Shown here: one piece after another, positions 16,775 to 24,899 of the stretch
How positions within the stretch are numbered: the first letter of the stretch is position 1
Layout: each line of letters starts with the position of its first letter
DNA from: Oscillospiraceae bacterium
GTDB taxonomy: Bacteria > Bacillota > Clostridia > Oscillospirales > CAG-272
Direction of reading: 5' to 3'
Assembly (NCBI GenBank): GCA_003343845.1
Contig: QAKK01000035.1
Coordinates: 7,266-71,265, forward strand
Length of the DNA: 64,000 nt
Program-made: the position numbers and the translations under genes
The notes under the pieces: generated by a model
The model's database searches: none
What the model saw: only the letters and a program-made list of their open reading frames with translations
Told to the model about the DNA's origin: nothing

Positions 16775-18193
16775 TTATTTGCCCTGAATGTACTTGTCGA
16801 TCGCTGCGGCTGCGGTCTTGCCCGCGCCCATTGCAAGGATAACGGTTGCCGCACCGGTGACGGCGTCACCGCCGGCATAAACGCCCTCGATCGAGGTCTT
16901 GCCGTTCTCGTCGGCGACGATCTCGCCCCACTTTTTGGTCTCGAGACCGGGGGTGGTTGTCTTGAGCAGGGGGTTCGGCGACGTGCCAAGCGACATGATA
17001 ACGCAGTCGGCATCCATCTCAAACTCGCTGCCGGGGATCGCTACAGGACGGCGGCGTCCCGATGCGTCGGGCTCGCCCAGTTCCATCTTGATGCAGCGGA
17101 TCTTGGCTACGGCGCCGTAGCTTGCATCACGCTTGTCCTCGACATCGGTGGGCAGCAGCTCGATCGGATTGCAGAGGGTCTTGAAGATGATGCCCTCTTC
17201 GATCGCATGCTCAACTTCCTCGTGACGTGCGGGAAGCTCCTCCATGCCGCGGCGATATACGACGTACACGTTCTCTGCGCCGAGGCGCTTTGCGGTGCGG
17301 GCTGCGTCCATGGCGACGTTGCCGCCGCCGACGACAGCGACGTTTCTGCCGTGCCAGATCGGCGTCTGCGAATCGGGCAGATACGCCTTCATCAGGTTGG
17401 AACGGGTCAGGAACTCGTTGGCGGAGAAGACGCCCTTGAGATCCTCGCCCTTGATGTTCATAAACATCGGAAGACCCGCGCCCGAGCCGATGAAGATCGC
17501 CTCATAGCCGTATTCCTTCTTCAGCTCTTCAATCGTGAGAACACGACCGATGACCATGTTGGTCTCGACCTTGACGCCGAGCGCGATCAGGTTGTCGATC
17601 TCCTTCTGCACGATCGCCTTGGGGAGACGGAACTCCGGAATGCCGTAAACCAACACGCCGCCGGCAAGATGCAGCGCCTCATAGACCGTGACTTCGTAGC
17701 CCTGCTTTGCAAGGTCGCCCGCACAGGTCAGACCAGACGGACCGGAGCCGATGACGGCAACCTTGTGCCCGTTCTTCGGCGGGAGCACCGGCTTTGCCGT
17801 GGAATGTGCATTGTGCCAGTCGGCAACAAAGCGCTCAAGTCTGCCGATACCGACAGGCTCACCCTTGATGCCGCGGGTGCAGACGCCCTCGCACTGGGTC
17901 TCCTGCGGACATACACGACCGCAGACCGCCGGCAGAGAGGACGAAAGACTGATCACCTCATACGCACCTTCAAAGTCGCCCTCGGCAACCTTGGAGATAA
18001 ACTCGGGAATGTGAATGTTGACGGGGCAGCCGTTCACGCAGGGACGATTCTTGCAGCCGAGGCAGCGCTTTGCCTCGTCGATGGCGGTCTCTTCGGAATA
18101 GCCGAGTGCAACCTCCTCAAAGTTCTTGTTGCGAACGTCGGGCGCCTGGGAAGGCATCGGGTTCTTCTTCGGGCTCATATTGAACTTCGGCAT
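16775..18193 (-). CDS. nfnB: NfnB, large subunit of electron-bifurcating NADH-dependent ferredoxin:NADP+ oxidoreductase
   Basis: A 472-residue flavoprotein usually annotated as glutamate synthase small chain (GltA/GltD). It has two N-terminal [4Fe-4S] Cys sets (CLGCKNRPCVNGCPV and CGRVCPQETQCEGVC), a first FAD GxGxxG (VIGSGPSGLTCAGDLA) and a second nucleotide-binding VVGGGNVAMDAART, with GGDAVTGAATVILAMGAGKTAA at the C-terminus. No glutamate synthase large subunit lies nearby; instead the gene begins one base after a 280-residue FAD/NAD-binding partner. That pair with these lengths is NfnAB, which couples NADH and reduced ferredoxin to reduce two NADP+. Glutamate synthase remains the alternative reading. 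The start follows AAGGAGG. Confidence 0.85.
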   Translation of the reverse strand: MPKFNMSPKKNPMPSQAPDVRNKNFEEVALGYSEETAIDEAKRCLGCKNRPCVNGCPVNIHIPEFISKVAEGDFEGAYEVISLSSSLPAVCGRVCPQETQCEGVCTRGIKGEPVGIGRLERFVADWHNAHSTAKPVLPPKNGHKVAVIGSGPSGLTCAGDLAKQGYEVTVYEALHLAGGVLVYGIPEFRLPKAIVQKEIDNLIALGVKVETNMVIGRVLTIEELKKEYGYEAIFIGSGAGLPMFMNIKGEDLKGVFSANEFLTRSNLMKAYLPDSQTPIWHGRNVAVVGGGNVAMDAARTAKRLGAENVYVVYRRGMEELPARHEEVEHAIEEGIIFKTLCNPIELLPTDVEDKRDASYGAVAKIRCIKMELGEPDASGRRRPVAIPGSEFEMDADCVIMSLGTSPNPLLKTTTPGLETKKWGEIVADENGKTSIEGVYAGGDAVTGAATVILAMGAGKTAAAAIDKYIQGK

Positions 18194-18194
18194 C

Positions 18195-19037
18195 TTATTT
18201 GACCTCCTTCTTGAACAGGTTGCAGGCAGCCTCGTACGCGTGCTTCTCAAATGCGGGATAGGTGCGCGCACGGCTCATCGCCTCATCAAAGTCAACCTCA
18301 TGACCGTCAAAATCGGGACCGTCCACGCAGGCGAACTTCATCTTGCCGCCGACAGACAGGCGGCAGCCACCGCACATGCCGGTGCCGTCGACCATGATCG
18401 GGTTCATGCTGACCGTGGTCTTCTGGTTGTAGGGCTTGGTGGCAAGGCAGACAAACTTCATCATGACCAGCGGTCCGATCGCAATAACAACGTCGTACTT
18501 CTCGCCGGCTTCCAGCGCCTTGTTCAGCGGAACGCAGACATTGCCCTCTTCGCCGTAGGAGCCGTCGTCGGTCATCAGATGCAGCGTGTCGCTGGCAGCC
18601 TTGAACTCATTTTCAAGAATGACAAGATCCTTCGAGCGGAAGCCGATGATGGAATGCACCTCGCAGCCGTGCTCATGCAGCTTCTTGGCGATGGGGAGCG
18701 CGATCGCGCAGCCGACACCGCCGCCGATGATGCAGACCTTCTTCAGTCCCTCAGTCTCGGTCGGCGTGCCGAGCGGGCCGACGAAATCATGGATGCTGTC
18801 GCCCTCGTTCTTGTGGTTCAGCAGCTCGGTGGTGCCGCCGACGATCTGGAAGATGATCGTCACGGTACCCTTTTCGCGGTCATAGCCCGCGACGGTGAGC
18901 GGAATACGCTCGCCATTCTCGTCCACGCGCAGGATGATAAACTGACCGGGCTCCGCCTTCTTGGCGATCAGCGGTGCTTCAATGTCCATCAGCGTGACAG
19001 TGGGGTTGAGAATTTCTTTACGCACGATTTTGTACAT
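18195..19037 (-). CDS. nfnA: NfnA, small subunit of electron-bifurcating transhydrogenase
   Basis: A 280-residue ferredoxin-NADP reductase-like protein. It opens with MYKIVRKEILNPTVTLMDIEAPLIA, has the FAD-binding PLTVAGYD region (Arg-x-x-x variant IPLTV), the NAD-binding IGGGVGCAIALPIAKKL and the C-terminal [2Fe-2S] ligands in MCGGCRLSVGGKMKFACVDGP. It matches the sulfide dehydrogenase/NfnA family in length and motif order. In the complex it holds FAD and a [2Fe-2S] cluster and receives electrons from NADH, while NfnB bifurcates. The start is chosen at 19037 because AAAGG precedes it and the family begins here; the longer open frame upstream covers the promoter. Confidence 0.87.
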   Translation of the reverse strand: MYKIVRKEILNPTVTLMDIEAPLIAKKAEPGQFIILRVDENGERIPLTVAGYDREKGTVTIIFQIVGGTTELLNHKNEGDSIHDFVGPLGTPTETEGLKKVCIIGGGVGCAIALPIAKKLHEHGCEVHSIIGFRSKDLVILENEFKAASDTLHLMTDDGSYGEEGNVCVPLNKALEAGEKYDVVIAIGPLVMMKFVCLATKPYNQKTTVSMNPIMVDGTGMCGGCRLSVGGKMKFACVDGPDFDGHEVDFDEAMSRARTYPAFEKHAYEAACNLFKKEVK

Positions 19038-19074
19038 GGGTTGAAATCCTTTCTTTATTTGAATGAACGACTTG

Positions 19075-19103
19075 ATTATAGCACATCCCGCGCACTTTGT
19101 CTG
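19075..19103 (-). promoter_or_regulatory. Extended -10 promoter of nfnAB
   Basis: On the minus strand TGCTATAAT (TATAAT at 19075-19080) is an extended -10 box; the element 17 bases upstream, CAGACA, is a weak -35. It is 38 bases from the nfnA start. No Rex-type palindrome is seen here. Confidence 0.55.
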
Positions 19104-19139
19104 CATTTTTTCGATTTTTACAAACAGGGAATTTCAGCA

Positions 19140-19170
19140 AGAAGACGGGCGCCCGAAGACGCCCGCCTTC
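19140..19170 (-). terminator. Hairpin after the alcohol dehydrogenase gene
   Basis: AAGACGGGCG and CGCCCGCCTT form a GC-rich stem between the alcohol dehydrogenase stop and the nfnAB promoter. The T tract is weak, so termination is probable but not certain. Confidence 0.5.
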
Positions 19171-19202
19171 TGCTGAAAGCGAAATGCTCTCTAATGTACT
19201 TA

Positions 19203-20414
19203 TCAGAAATCGACTTCGGTATCGTAGTAGCAAGCCTTGAGCAGCTTCTCCATCTCTTCCTGCGTCGGAATACGCGGGTTGGAGCCGGTGCATGCGTCTG
19301 CGATGGCGTTCTTTGCGACCTCGGGGAGCTTCTCGAGGAATTCCTTTTCGTCGATGATGCTCTTGTCGGCACGGACGCCGCCCTCGCCGTAGTACTTGAT
19401 GGCCTGCGGAATCTCGAGCTCGTCGTTCATGTGGCGGAGCTCCTTGATGAGGAGGTCAACCTTCTCTGCAACGGTGCTGCCGCCGAGGCCGAGGTGGTCT
19501 GCAATCTGCGCATAGCGCTTTGCAGCTCTCTCATCCTTTGCGTTGTAGCGAATGACCTTCGGCAGGTACATTGCGTTTGCGCAGCCGTGAATGATATGTC
19601 CGCCAGAGAATGCGGCGCCGGTCTTGTGTGCCATGGAGTGCACGATGCCGAGCAGTGCGTTGGAGAATGCCATACCTGCGAGGCACTGTGCATTGTGCAT
19701 GACCTCACGGGCGTGCTTCTCGCCTGCGAAGGAGTGAACCAGCTCGTCATGAATCATGTCGGTTGCATGGAGTGCAAGCGGGTCGGTGTAGTCGTTGGCG
19801 ACCGTGGAGACATACGCCTCGATGGCATGGGTCATAGCATCCATACCGGTATGCGCGGTCAGCTTCTTCGGCATCGTCTCTGCCAGCTCGGGGTCAACGA
19901 TCGCGATATCAGGCGTGATGTTGTAGTCAGCGAGCGGGTACTTGATGCCCTTGTGATAGTCGGTGATGACCGAGAATGCGGTGACTTCGGTAGCCGTGCC
20001 GGAGGTCGAAGGAATTGCGCAGAAGTGTGCCTTCGTGCGGAGCTTCGGGAAGCTGAAAGGCGTGATGATCGCTTCAAAGCTGGTGTCCGGGTATTCGTAG
20101 AACACCCACATCGCCTTTGCAGCGTCAATCGGCGAACCGCCGCCCATTGCGACGATCCAGTCAGGCTGGAACTTGCGCATAACTTCTGCGCCGCGCATGA
20201 CGGTCTCAACCGACGGGTCGGGCTCAACGCCCTCAAACAGCTCAACTTCCATGCCGCCGTCCTTCAGATACTGTACGGCGCGATCCAGGAAGCCCATACG
20301 CTTCATCGTGCCGCCGCCGACAACGACGATTGCACGCTTGCCGCCGAGGTTCTTCAGCTCCTCGAGCGTTCCCTGACCGAAGTATACGTCTCTGGGTAAA
20401 GTAAATCTTGCCAT
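19203..20414 (-). CDS. Iron-containing alcohol dehydrogenase (group III)
   Basis: A 403-residue iron-dependent alcohol dehydrogenase, close in sequence style to the C-terminal half of AdhE and to ethanol/butanol dehydrogenases. The NAD(P)-binding IVAMGGGSPIDAAKAMWVFYE and IPSTSGTATEVTAFSVI segments are followed by the metal ligands: Asp in IAIVDPELA/HTGMDAMTHAIEAYVS (Asp and His), then HSMAHKTGAAFSGGHIIHG (two His). It would reduce acetaldehyde or another aldehyde with NADH and regenerate NAD+. It is monocistronic with a good promoter, and a Rex-like operator sits just upstream of its -35 box, which fits control by the NADH/NAD+ ratio. Confidence 0.93.
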   Translation of the reverse strand: MARFTLPRDVYFGQGTLEELKNLGGKRAIVVVGGGTMKRMGFLDRAVQYLKDGGMEVELFEGVEPDPSVETVMRGAEVMRKFQPDWIVAMGGGSPIDAAKAMWVFYEYPDTSFEAIITPFSFPKLRTKAHFCAIPSTSGTATEVTAFSVITDYHKGIKYPLADYNITPDIAIVDPELAETMPKKLTAHTGMDAMTHAIEAYVSTVANDYTDPLALHATDMIHDELVHSFAGEKHAREVMHNAQCLAGMAFSNALLGIVHSMAHKTGAAFSGGHIIHGCANAMYLPKVIRYNAKDERAAKRYAQIADHLGLGGSTVAEKVDLLIKELRHMNDELEIPQAIKYYGEGGVRADKSIIDEKEFLEKLPEVAKNAIADACTGSNPRIPTQEEMEKLLKACYYDTEVDF

Positions 20415-20479
20415 AACAAAGCCCTCCGTTAAAAAATAATATTTTTGTAAAAGTGCCTTTGCATCTTGCTTACGGCTTC

Positions 20480-20530
20480 ATTATAGCGAGGTGATTTGCG
20501 AAAGTCAATAGCTTGTTAAAAAATTTACAT
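20480..20530 (-). promoter_or_regulatory. Promoter of the alcohol dehydrogenase gene with Rex-like operator
   Basis: Minus strand: TTGACT (20503-20508), 17 bases, TATAAT (20480-20485). Four bases upstream of the -35 lies TTGTTAA-AAAA-TTTACAT (20513-20530 as read on the plus strand), agreeing with the Rex consensus TTGTTAA-N4-TTAACAA at 12 of 14 defined positions. The remaining bases up to 20650 hold nothing else I can support. Confidence 0.7.
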
Positions 20531-20654
20531 AAGTTCGTAAAAAATTTAACGTAATCGTCACATTTGCATGGCAAACGACACCATGTGACGCAGATTCTTG
20601 TCGCAAAATACAGAATTTCGGCGATGCCGACGGCGGAAGGGATCCCGAAAGACA

Positions 20655-20692
20655 AGAACCGCGCACAAATGCACGGTTCTCTTTTTCCTTAT
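20655..20692. terminator. Hairpin at the end of the SLH/sialidase-fold gene
   Basis: AGAACCG and CGGTTCT flanking a 12-base loop with a T-rich tail on the plus side and a weak one on the minus side; probably ends the minus-strand gene stopping at 20689. Confidence 0.5.
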
Positions 20693-23127
20693 TTCAATAC
20701 AACGGCGGGCCAGAGTGTGGTGGAATAGACCGAGACGCTCATGCTGTCCGCCGTGACGTCCTTGCCATCCGTGTTGGAAAGCGCAAGACGCACCTTAAAG
20801 CGGTCTGCACCGGTAAGTCCGAGAAGCGCTTTCGGGACGGCGACCTCATACACGCAGCCGGTGTCGCGGTCGTCGTTTTGATCCACCGTGCCGAGGACGC
20901 GGACGGCGGCACTGCCGCCGGACAGCTGCGCACGGCACACACTGTTCTCGTAAAGTTCGATTTTACGGATGCCGTCAAGCCCCACCGTGATGCGGTAGTC
21001 GGCGGTAGTGCTCGCCGCGATGCAGACCGTGACGGTATCGTCACTTGTCAGAACGTCATCCAGGCGGGAAAGAAGGAAATACAGGTTGTCGGCATCATGC
21101 GCGGCACGCAATGTAACCTGCGCCTGCGATTCGCTGCCGACAAAGAGCGCGTCGGTATTGCCGTTCCAGTCATTTGTATACCCGTCTGTGCAGATCGAGA
21201 CCTGCGGCGCGTCGATCCGGTGGTTGAGATAGCCGCGCACCATGGCGATGCCGCCTGCGACAATCTTGCCCTCCTCATCATAGGTATGCGCCGCATTGGC
21301 AAACAGCATGGCATGGCTGTCCACCGTCTCGACGCATCCCCAGATACCTGCCGCGTCCGGCAGAATGGTGAACAGCGTTTGCGAAAAGGCGCTGCCGTCC
21401 GGCGCACCCATGCGGGCGCGCAGACGGTTGCCGCGCGCATAGGTCATGACGACCTCGCCGGACAGGAAGCGCGCGAGGAACGGTGATGTGCCGATCCAGA
21501 CACTCTGCACGGTGGTATCGGGTCCCGCCTCGGTGAGTGCAAGCGGCTTCCACACACCGTCCTCGCCGGAGAGCGCATAGGAGATTGTGAACTGCGCCGT
21601 GTCATCCAGCGAGCGGATCTCGGTGGCAAGCAGGGTCTTGCCGGTTGCCAGCCGCACCGCCTCGGGCATCTGCCCGCAGAAATACGGCAGCCCGTTCCGC
21701 GTGCCGGTCGCCTGCTGGAACACTGTCGTCGCGCGATAGTCCTCCCCGCGCATGTCCGCAAGCGTCGGCGTCCAGCTGTAACCGCCGTCGCGGGAGACCA
21801 GCATCCCCGTGCCGCTGGTGCGGTAATGCGTGTCATAGCCGTACTTCTCGATGTAGGGGGCAATCTGCGTAAAATACAGCTCGATGCGGTCTTCCTGCAA
21901 AAGAAAGGAAACCTCCCAGTTCTGCCCCGTGTACACGCGGGTGGGCGCGGACCACGCAATGCTGCCGTCCGCCGCTACCTTGCCGCGCACAATGTCGATG
22001 CCGGAAAGCTCGTTGTAGATCGTGTAGCCCTTGAACGGGCGCACGGAATAGGCGCAGAGGATGTCGCCGTCCGGCAGAACGACCGCATCCGGGCAAGCGG
22101 CATGATAGCCGTCGGACTGCCCGACGAGACTGCCCTCGGTATAAGTAAATTTGTGCTTGGCACTGTCGTACAGCACCTTCGGCGAGCCCCAGTGCACGGC
22201 ATCGCGGCTGATAGCATAGTAGAGATGCTGCCCGTTGCGCGTGTAATGATACAGAAGCAGGTAGAGATCGTCGCGGATCTGCTTGACGCGCGGATACCAG
22301 GCGCTGCCGTAGCGGAAGTTGCCCGTGGTGCTCTCATTCAGCAGGACTTTGGTGCGGAAGTCCGCCTCGACCGAGGCGGTACGGAAGTCGTCGTCCATAT
22401 GGTCGCCGTCCGTGCCGTCCTGGTTCAGGGCGGCGATGGGCAGGATCTCGGTTTTCGGCTCCGTCGGCACGGCAGCGCTCTTCAGCCGCACGGCATCATA
22501 TTCCGCCGCGGTGAAAACGCCCGCCGCCGTCAGCCGCGCCGACAGCGTTTTCCCGCTTTTCGGTGTTGCCTCCAGCGCCGCGCGGCAAAGCAGAAACGCA
22601 TCTCCGCGCGTGAAAGTTTCCGTCGGTGCGCCGTCGTCGGTCAGACCGACGGCAAGGGCAAGCCGCCCGGGCGCGCTCCATACAAAGTCGCCGCTGCCGT
22701 CGTTTTTGTCCGCATAGCCGAGCACGCGCAGAAGGCTGGTGAGAAATGCGGCGCGCGAGATCGGCGCATCCGCATCAAACTTTGTCGCCGATGTCCCTTT
22801 GGCAATGCCGTTTGCATAAGCATAGCCGACATAGGGGCGCGCCCATGCGGGCAGATCGTCAAACGGCATCTGCGGGTCGCCGTCCAACGCCGCCCGCTCT
22901 GCCCCGAGAAAACGCACAACAAGCGTGACCGCCTGTGCGCGGCTGAGCGGCGCGTCGAGGTCAAAATTCACCTTGCCGTCCGCCGACGACGTACCCGCCA
23001 CCAGATGCAGCGCGTGCAGCGCCGCCGCGGCATCATCAGCCGCGGGTGCCGCAGCACCGAGCGGCAGTGCGGCGACGAATGCCGCAAGCAGCAGTGTGGC
23101 AAGGCATAAAATGATCCGTCTTTTCAT
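20689..23127 (-). CDS. Secreted SLH protein with sialidase-fold domain and C-terminal CBM9-like domain
   Basis: An 812-residue exported protein. A signal peptide (MKRRIILCLATLLLAAFVAALPLGAAA) is followed by at least two S-layer homology repeats (about residues 30-180: LSRAQAVTLVVRFLGAE, WARPYVGYAYANGIAKGTSATKFDADAPISRAAFLTSLL), which bind secondary wall polymers. Residues about 250-620 show a six-bladed-propeller, sialidase-like domain with an Asp box (SRDGGYSWTP). The last 170 residues (TNDWNGNTDALF..., DNLYFLLSRLDD) resemble family 9 carbohydrate-binding/DOMON modules. It is probably a cell-surface glycan-binding or glycoside hydrolase protein; catalytic residues cannot be assigned. The start at 23127 follows GGGGGAG. 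The solute-binding lipoprotein gene lies directly upstream. Confidence 0.75.
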   Translation of the reverse strand: MKRRIILCLATLLLAAFVAALPLGAAAPAADDAAAALHALHLVAGTSSADGKVNFDLDAPLSRAQAVTLVVRFLGAERAALDGDPQMPFDDLPAWARPYVGYAYANGIAKGTSATKFDADAPISRAAFLTSLLRVLGYADKNDGSGDFVWSAPGRLALAVGLTDDGAPTETFTRGDAFLLCRAALEATPKSGKTLSARLTAAGVFTAAEYDAVRLKSAAVPTEPKTEILPIAALNQDGTDGDHMDDDFRTASVEADFRTKVLLNESTTGNFRYGSAWYPRVKQIRDDLYLLLYHYTRNGQHLYYAISRDAVHWGSPKVLYDSAKHKFTYTEGSLVGQSDGYHAACPDAVVLPDGDILCAYSVRPFKGYTIYNELSGIDIVRGKVAADGSIAWSAPTRVYTGQNWEVSFLLQEDRIELYFTQIAPYIEKYGYDTHYRTSGTGMLVSRDGGYSWTPTLADMRGEDYRATTVFQQATGTRNGLPYFCGQMPEAVRLATGKTLLATEIRSLDDTAQFTISYALSGEDGVWKPLALTEAGPDTTVQSVWIGTSPFLARFLSGEVVMTYARGNRLRARMGAPDGSAFSQTLFTILPDAAGIWGCVETVDSHAMLFANAAHTYDEEGKIVAGGIAMVRGYLNHRIDAPQVSICTDGYTNDWNGNTDALFVGSESQAQVTLRAAHDADNLYFLLSRLDDVLTSDDTVTVCIAASTTADYRITVGLDGIRKIELYENSVCRAQLSGGSAAVRVLGTVDQNDDRDTGCVYEVAVPKALLGLTGADRFKVRLALSNTDGKDVTADSMSVSVYSTTLWPAVVLK

Positions 23128-23160
23128 GGTTGTCTCCCCCGATGTCGGAATGGTAATTCC

Positions 23161-23189
23161 ATTATACCGAAAGAATTCGTAAAAAGCAA
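23161..23189 (-). promoter_or_regulatory. Promoter of the SLH/sialidase-fold gene
   Basis: Minus strand TTGCTT (23184-23189), 17 bases, TATAAT (23161-23166), 33 bases from the start codon. Confidence 0.65.
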
Positions 23190-23192
23190 CAG

Positions 23193-23221
23193 AAAAAGCC
23201 TCCCGCAAGGGGAGGCTTTTT
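23193..23221 (-). terminator. Terminator of the solute-binding lipoprotein gene
   Basis: 12-bp perfect stem AAAAAGCCTCCC/GGGAGGCTTTTT with a five-base loop and T run, 7 bases after the stop at 23228. It separates this gene from the next promoter. Confidence 0.9.
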
Positions 23222-23227
23222 GCAGAT

Positions 23228-24739
23228 TCAGTCTGCGGAAGTCAGCTGATTAAAGAAGATGTTGATGGTGTCGATCTTCTTATTTGCCGCATTCAGCGCA
23301 GTGTCGTAGATGGAGGACAGGGACGCATGCGTGCGCGAATACGAGATCAGCGAATCGCGGTAATTGCCGATCTTGTAGTACATACCGACGTCATAGACCC
23401 GCGAACTGAAGATGATGTCCAGCATCTCTGTGCTCTCCTCATCGCGCGTATACTGCCCGATGAGCGTCTGGTCATAGTAAGCGGGCGTCAGCACCTTCTG
23501 CCCCTGGTATGCCAGCTCCTCCAGCACAAGTCCCGCGCGCGCAAAGTCGCCCGTCATTTCGGGGACGCAGATGTACTGCCCGGCATAGTCGCTGATAACA
23601 TGCCCGTAGCGTTCCTGGCTCTTGTCAAACTTCGGGAACGGCAGAATGCCGAAATCGGTCTCGCTGTCGCGGTGACGCGACACGGTAATCAGCGTGGTGA
23701 AGTAGAAGAGCGCCTGGTTGGAGTCAAACATCTTGGTGCGGTTCGTGTCCCACGCGGCAGAGGGGCGCGCCTCGCCCGCCTGCGTATTGTACTGATAATT
23801 GAAGGTGTGCGCATAGTCAAAGTAAAGCCCTGCAAAGGTGTCAAACAGGTTGACCACGCGCTCGTTGTAGAAGGTCAGTTCAAGGTCGCCGTTTTCGTCG
23901 ATCGAACAGATCTTCTCACCCGCCGCTGCCAGAACCGCGAGTGTCGCGTCGTTCCAGGTCATCAGACCGTAAACATCGTTCTCGTCATAGATGCCGTCCT
24001 GATTTGCGTCCTCGCCGACGGCGCGCGCAAGCTCGATGAACTTCTCCAGCGTCCAGTCGCCGCTCCGCACCAGCTCATAAGGATCTTCGAGACCGTATGC
24101 CGCGCGCATGCCCTTGTTGAACAGGATCGCGTTGGTGGACATGTTGTCGACCAGCGAAATATCGCCTGTTGTGTAATACATCTTGTTGCGGATCATCAGA
24201 TCCGCATTGGCGCGCTGATCCCAATAGGGCTTTGTCAGGTCGATATACTTCATCGCCTCTTTGTCGTTGAGGTCATGAATATAGCCGCTGTATGCCAGCG
24301 TGGCGACATCCCAGGTGCCGATGGAAGCGGCATCGTAGGTATGATTGCCCGCCATATGGTCCTGGGCGATCTTCATATAACCCTCGCCGCTGCCGTTGAT
24401 CCGCATGAATCCGAGAATCTCATCATAGGTGATGTCGATATTGTATTTGTCCTTGAGGTACGCATTGCGGCGATAGATGGCGGTGTCCACCGCAGTTCCC
24501 TCTTCGCCCTCGGACTTGAAGTCATTGAAGGCGTAGTTCCCGGCGACCAGGATCTTAAACTCGCCCGAAATATCGCCGATCTCCTCCGGCGTCGGAATAT
24601 CCGGCGTGTTCGGGTCCTTGGTCACGACCGTTTCTTCGGAGGAGACGGTCGTCTCTGCGGGTGTCTTTTCGCCGCCGCAGGCGGCAAACATCGGCAGAAG
24701 CATGAAAACCGCAAGCAGCAGAGCCATTCTTTTTTTCAT
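23228..24739 (-). CDS. Extracellular solute-binding lipoprotein
   Basis: A 503-residue lipoprotein. The signal peptide ends in a lipobox (MFAAC, Cys21), followed by a Thr/Glu linker and a family 1-type (sugar or oligopeptide) solute-binding fold starting at FKILVAGNYAFNDFKSEGEEG. The pattern WTLEKFIELARAVGEDANQDGIYDENDVYGLMTWND is characteristic of this family and includes a calcium-loop-like DANQDGIYDEND. No permease or ATPase genes are adjacent, so the transporter is encoded elsewhere or the protein acts alone. The neighbouring SLH/sialidase-fold gene suggests a carbohydrate ligand, but this is inference. It is a single-gene transcript with its own promoter and terminator. Confidence 0.88.
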   Translation of the reverse strand: MKKRMALLLAVFMLLPMFAACGGEKTPAETTVSSEETVVTKDPNTPDIPTPEEIGDISGEFKILVAGNYAFNDFKSEGEEGTAVDTAIYRRNAYLKDKYNIDITYDEILGFMRINGSGEGYMKIAQDHMAGNHTYDAASIGTWDVATLAYSGYIHDLNDKEAMKYIDLTKPYWDQRANADLMIRNKMYYTTGDISLVDNMSTNAILFNKGMRAAYGLEDPYELVRSGDWTLEKFIELARAVGEDANQDGIYDENDVYGLMTWNDATLAVLAAAGEKICSIDENGDLELTFYNERVVNLFDTFAGLYFDYAHTFNYQYNTQAGEARPSAAWDTNRTKMFDSNQALFYFTTLITVSRHRDSETDFGILPFPKFDKSQERYGHVISDYAGQYICVPEMTGDFARAGLVLEELAYQGQKVLTPAYYDQTLIGQYTRDEESTEMLDIIFSSRVYDVGMYYKIGNYRDSLISYSRTHASLSSIYDTALNAANKKIDTINIFFNQLTSAD

Positions 24740-24783
24740 TGTTTTAGTTTCCCCTTTCTTTGATGGGTATGTGCTGTCATAAT

Positions 24784-24812
24784 ATTATAAAAGAACATCT
24801 GCAAAAATGCAA
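24784..24812 (-). promoter_or_regulatory. Promoter of the solute-binding lipoprotein gene
   Basis: Minus strand TTGCAT (24807-24812), 17 bases, TATAAT (24784-24789). Confidence 0.7.
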
Positions 24813-24861
24813 TAGCTTGCGGCGATAGCAGTTATTTTAGAAAGAAATTCTGTGAAATATG

Positions 24862-24891
24862 AAAGATGTGCCCAAAGGTGGACACATCTTT
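24862..24891 (-). terminator. Hairpin after the LRR membrane protein gene
   Basis: AAAGATGTG and CACATCTTT with a largely paired centre; weak T tail. It lies 9 bases after the stop at 24900. Confidence 0.45.
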
Positions 24892-24899
24892 CCTGTTTC

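Noticed and set aside
16775..18193. Glutamate synthase small subunit as final call
   Set aside because: No large subunit nearby, and the partner gene and lengths fit NfnAB better; kept as alternative.
18126..20399. 757-codon plus-strand frame opposite nfnAB and alcohol dehydrogenase
   Set aside because: It runs across three regions incl. two minus-strand genes and the intergenic promoter; sequence looks like reversed enzyme codons with no domain.
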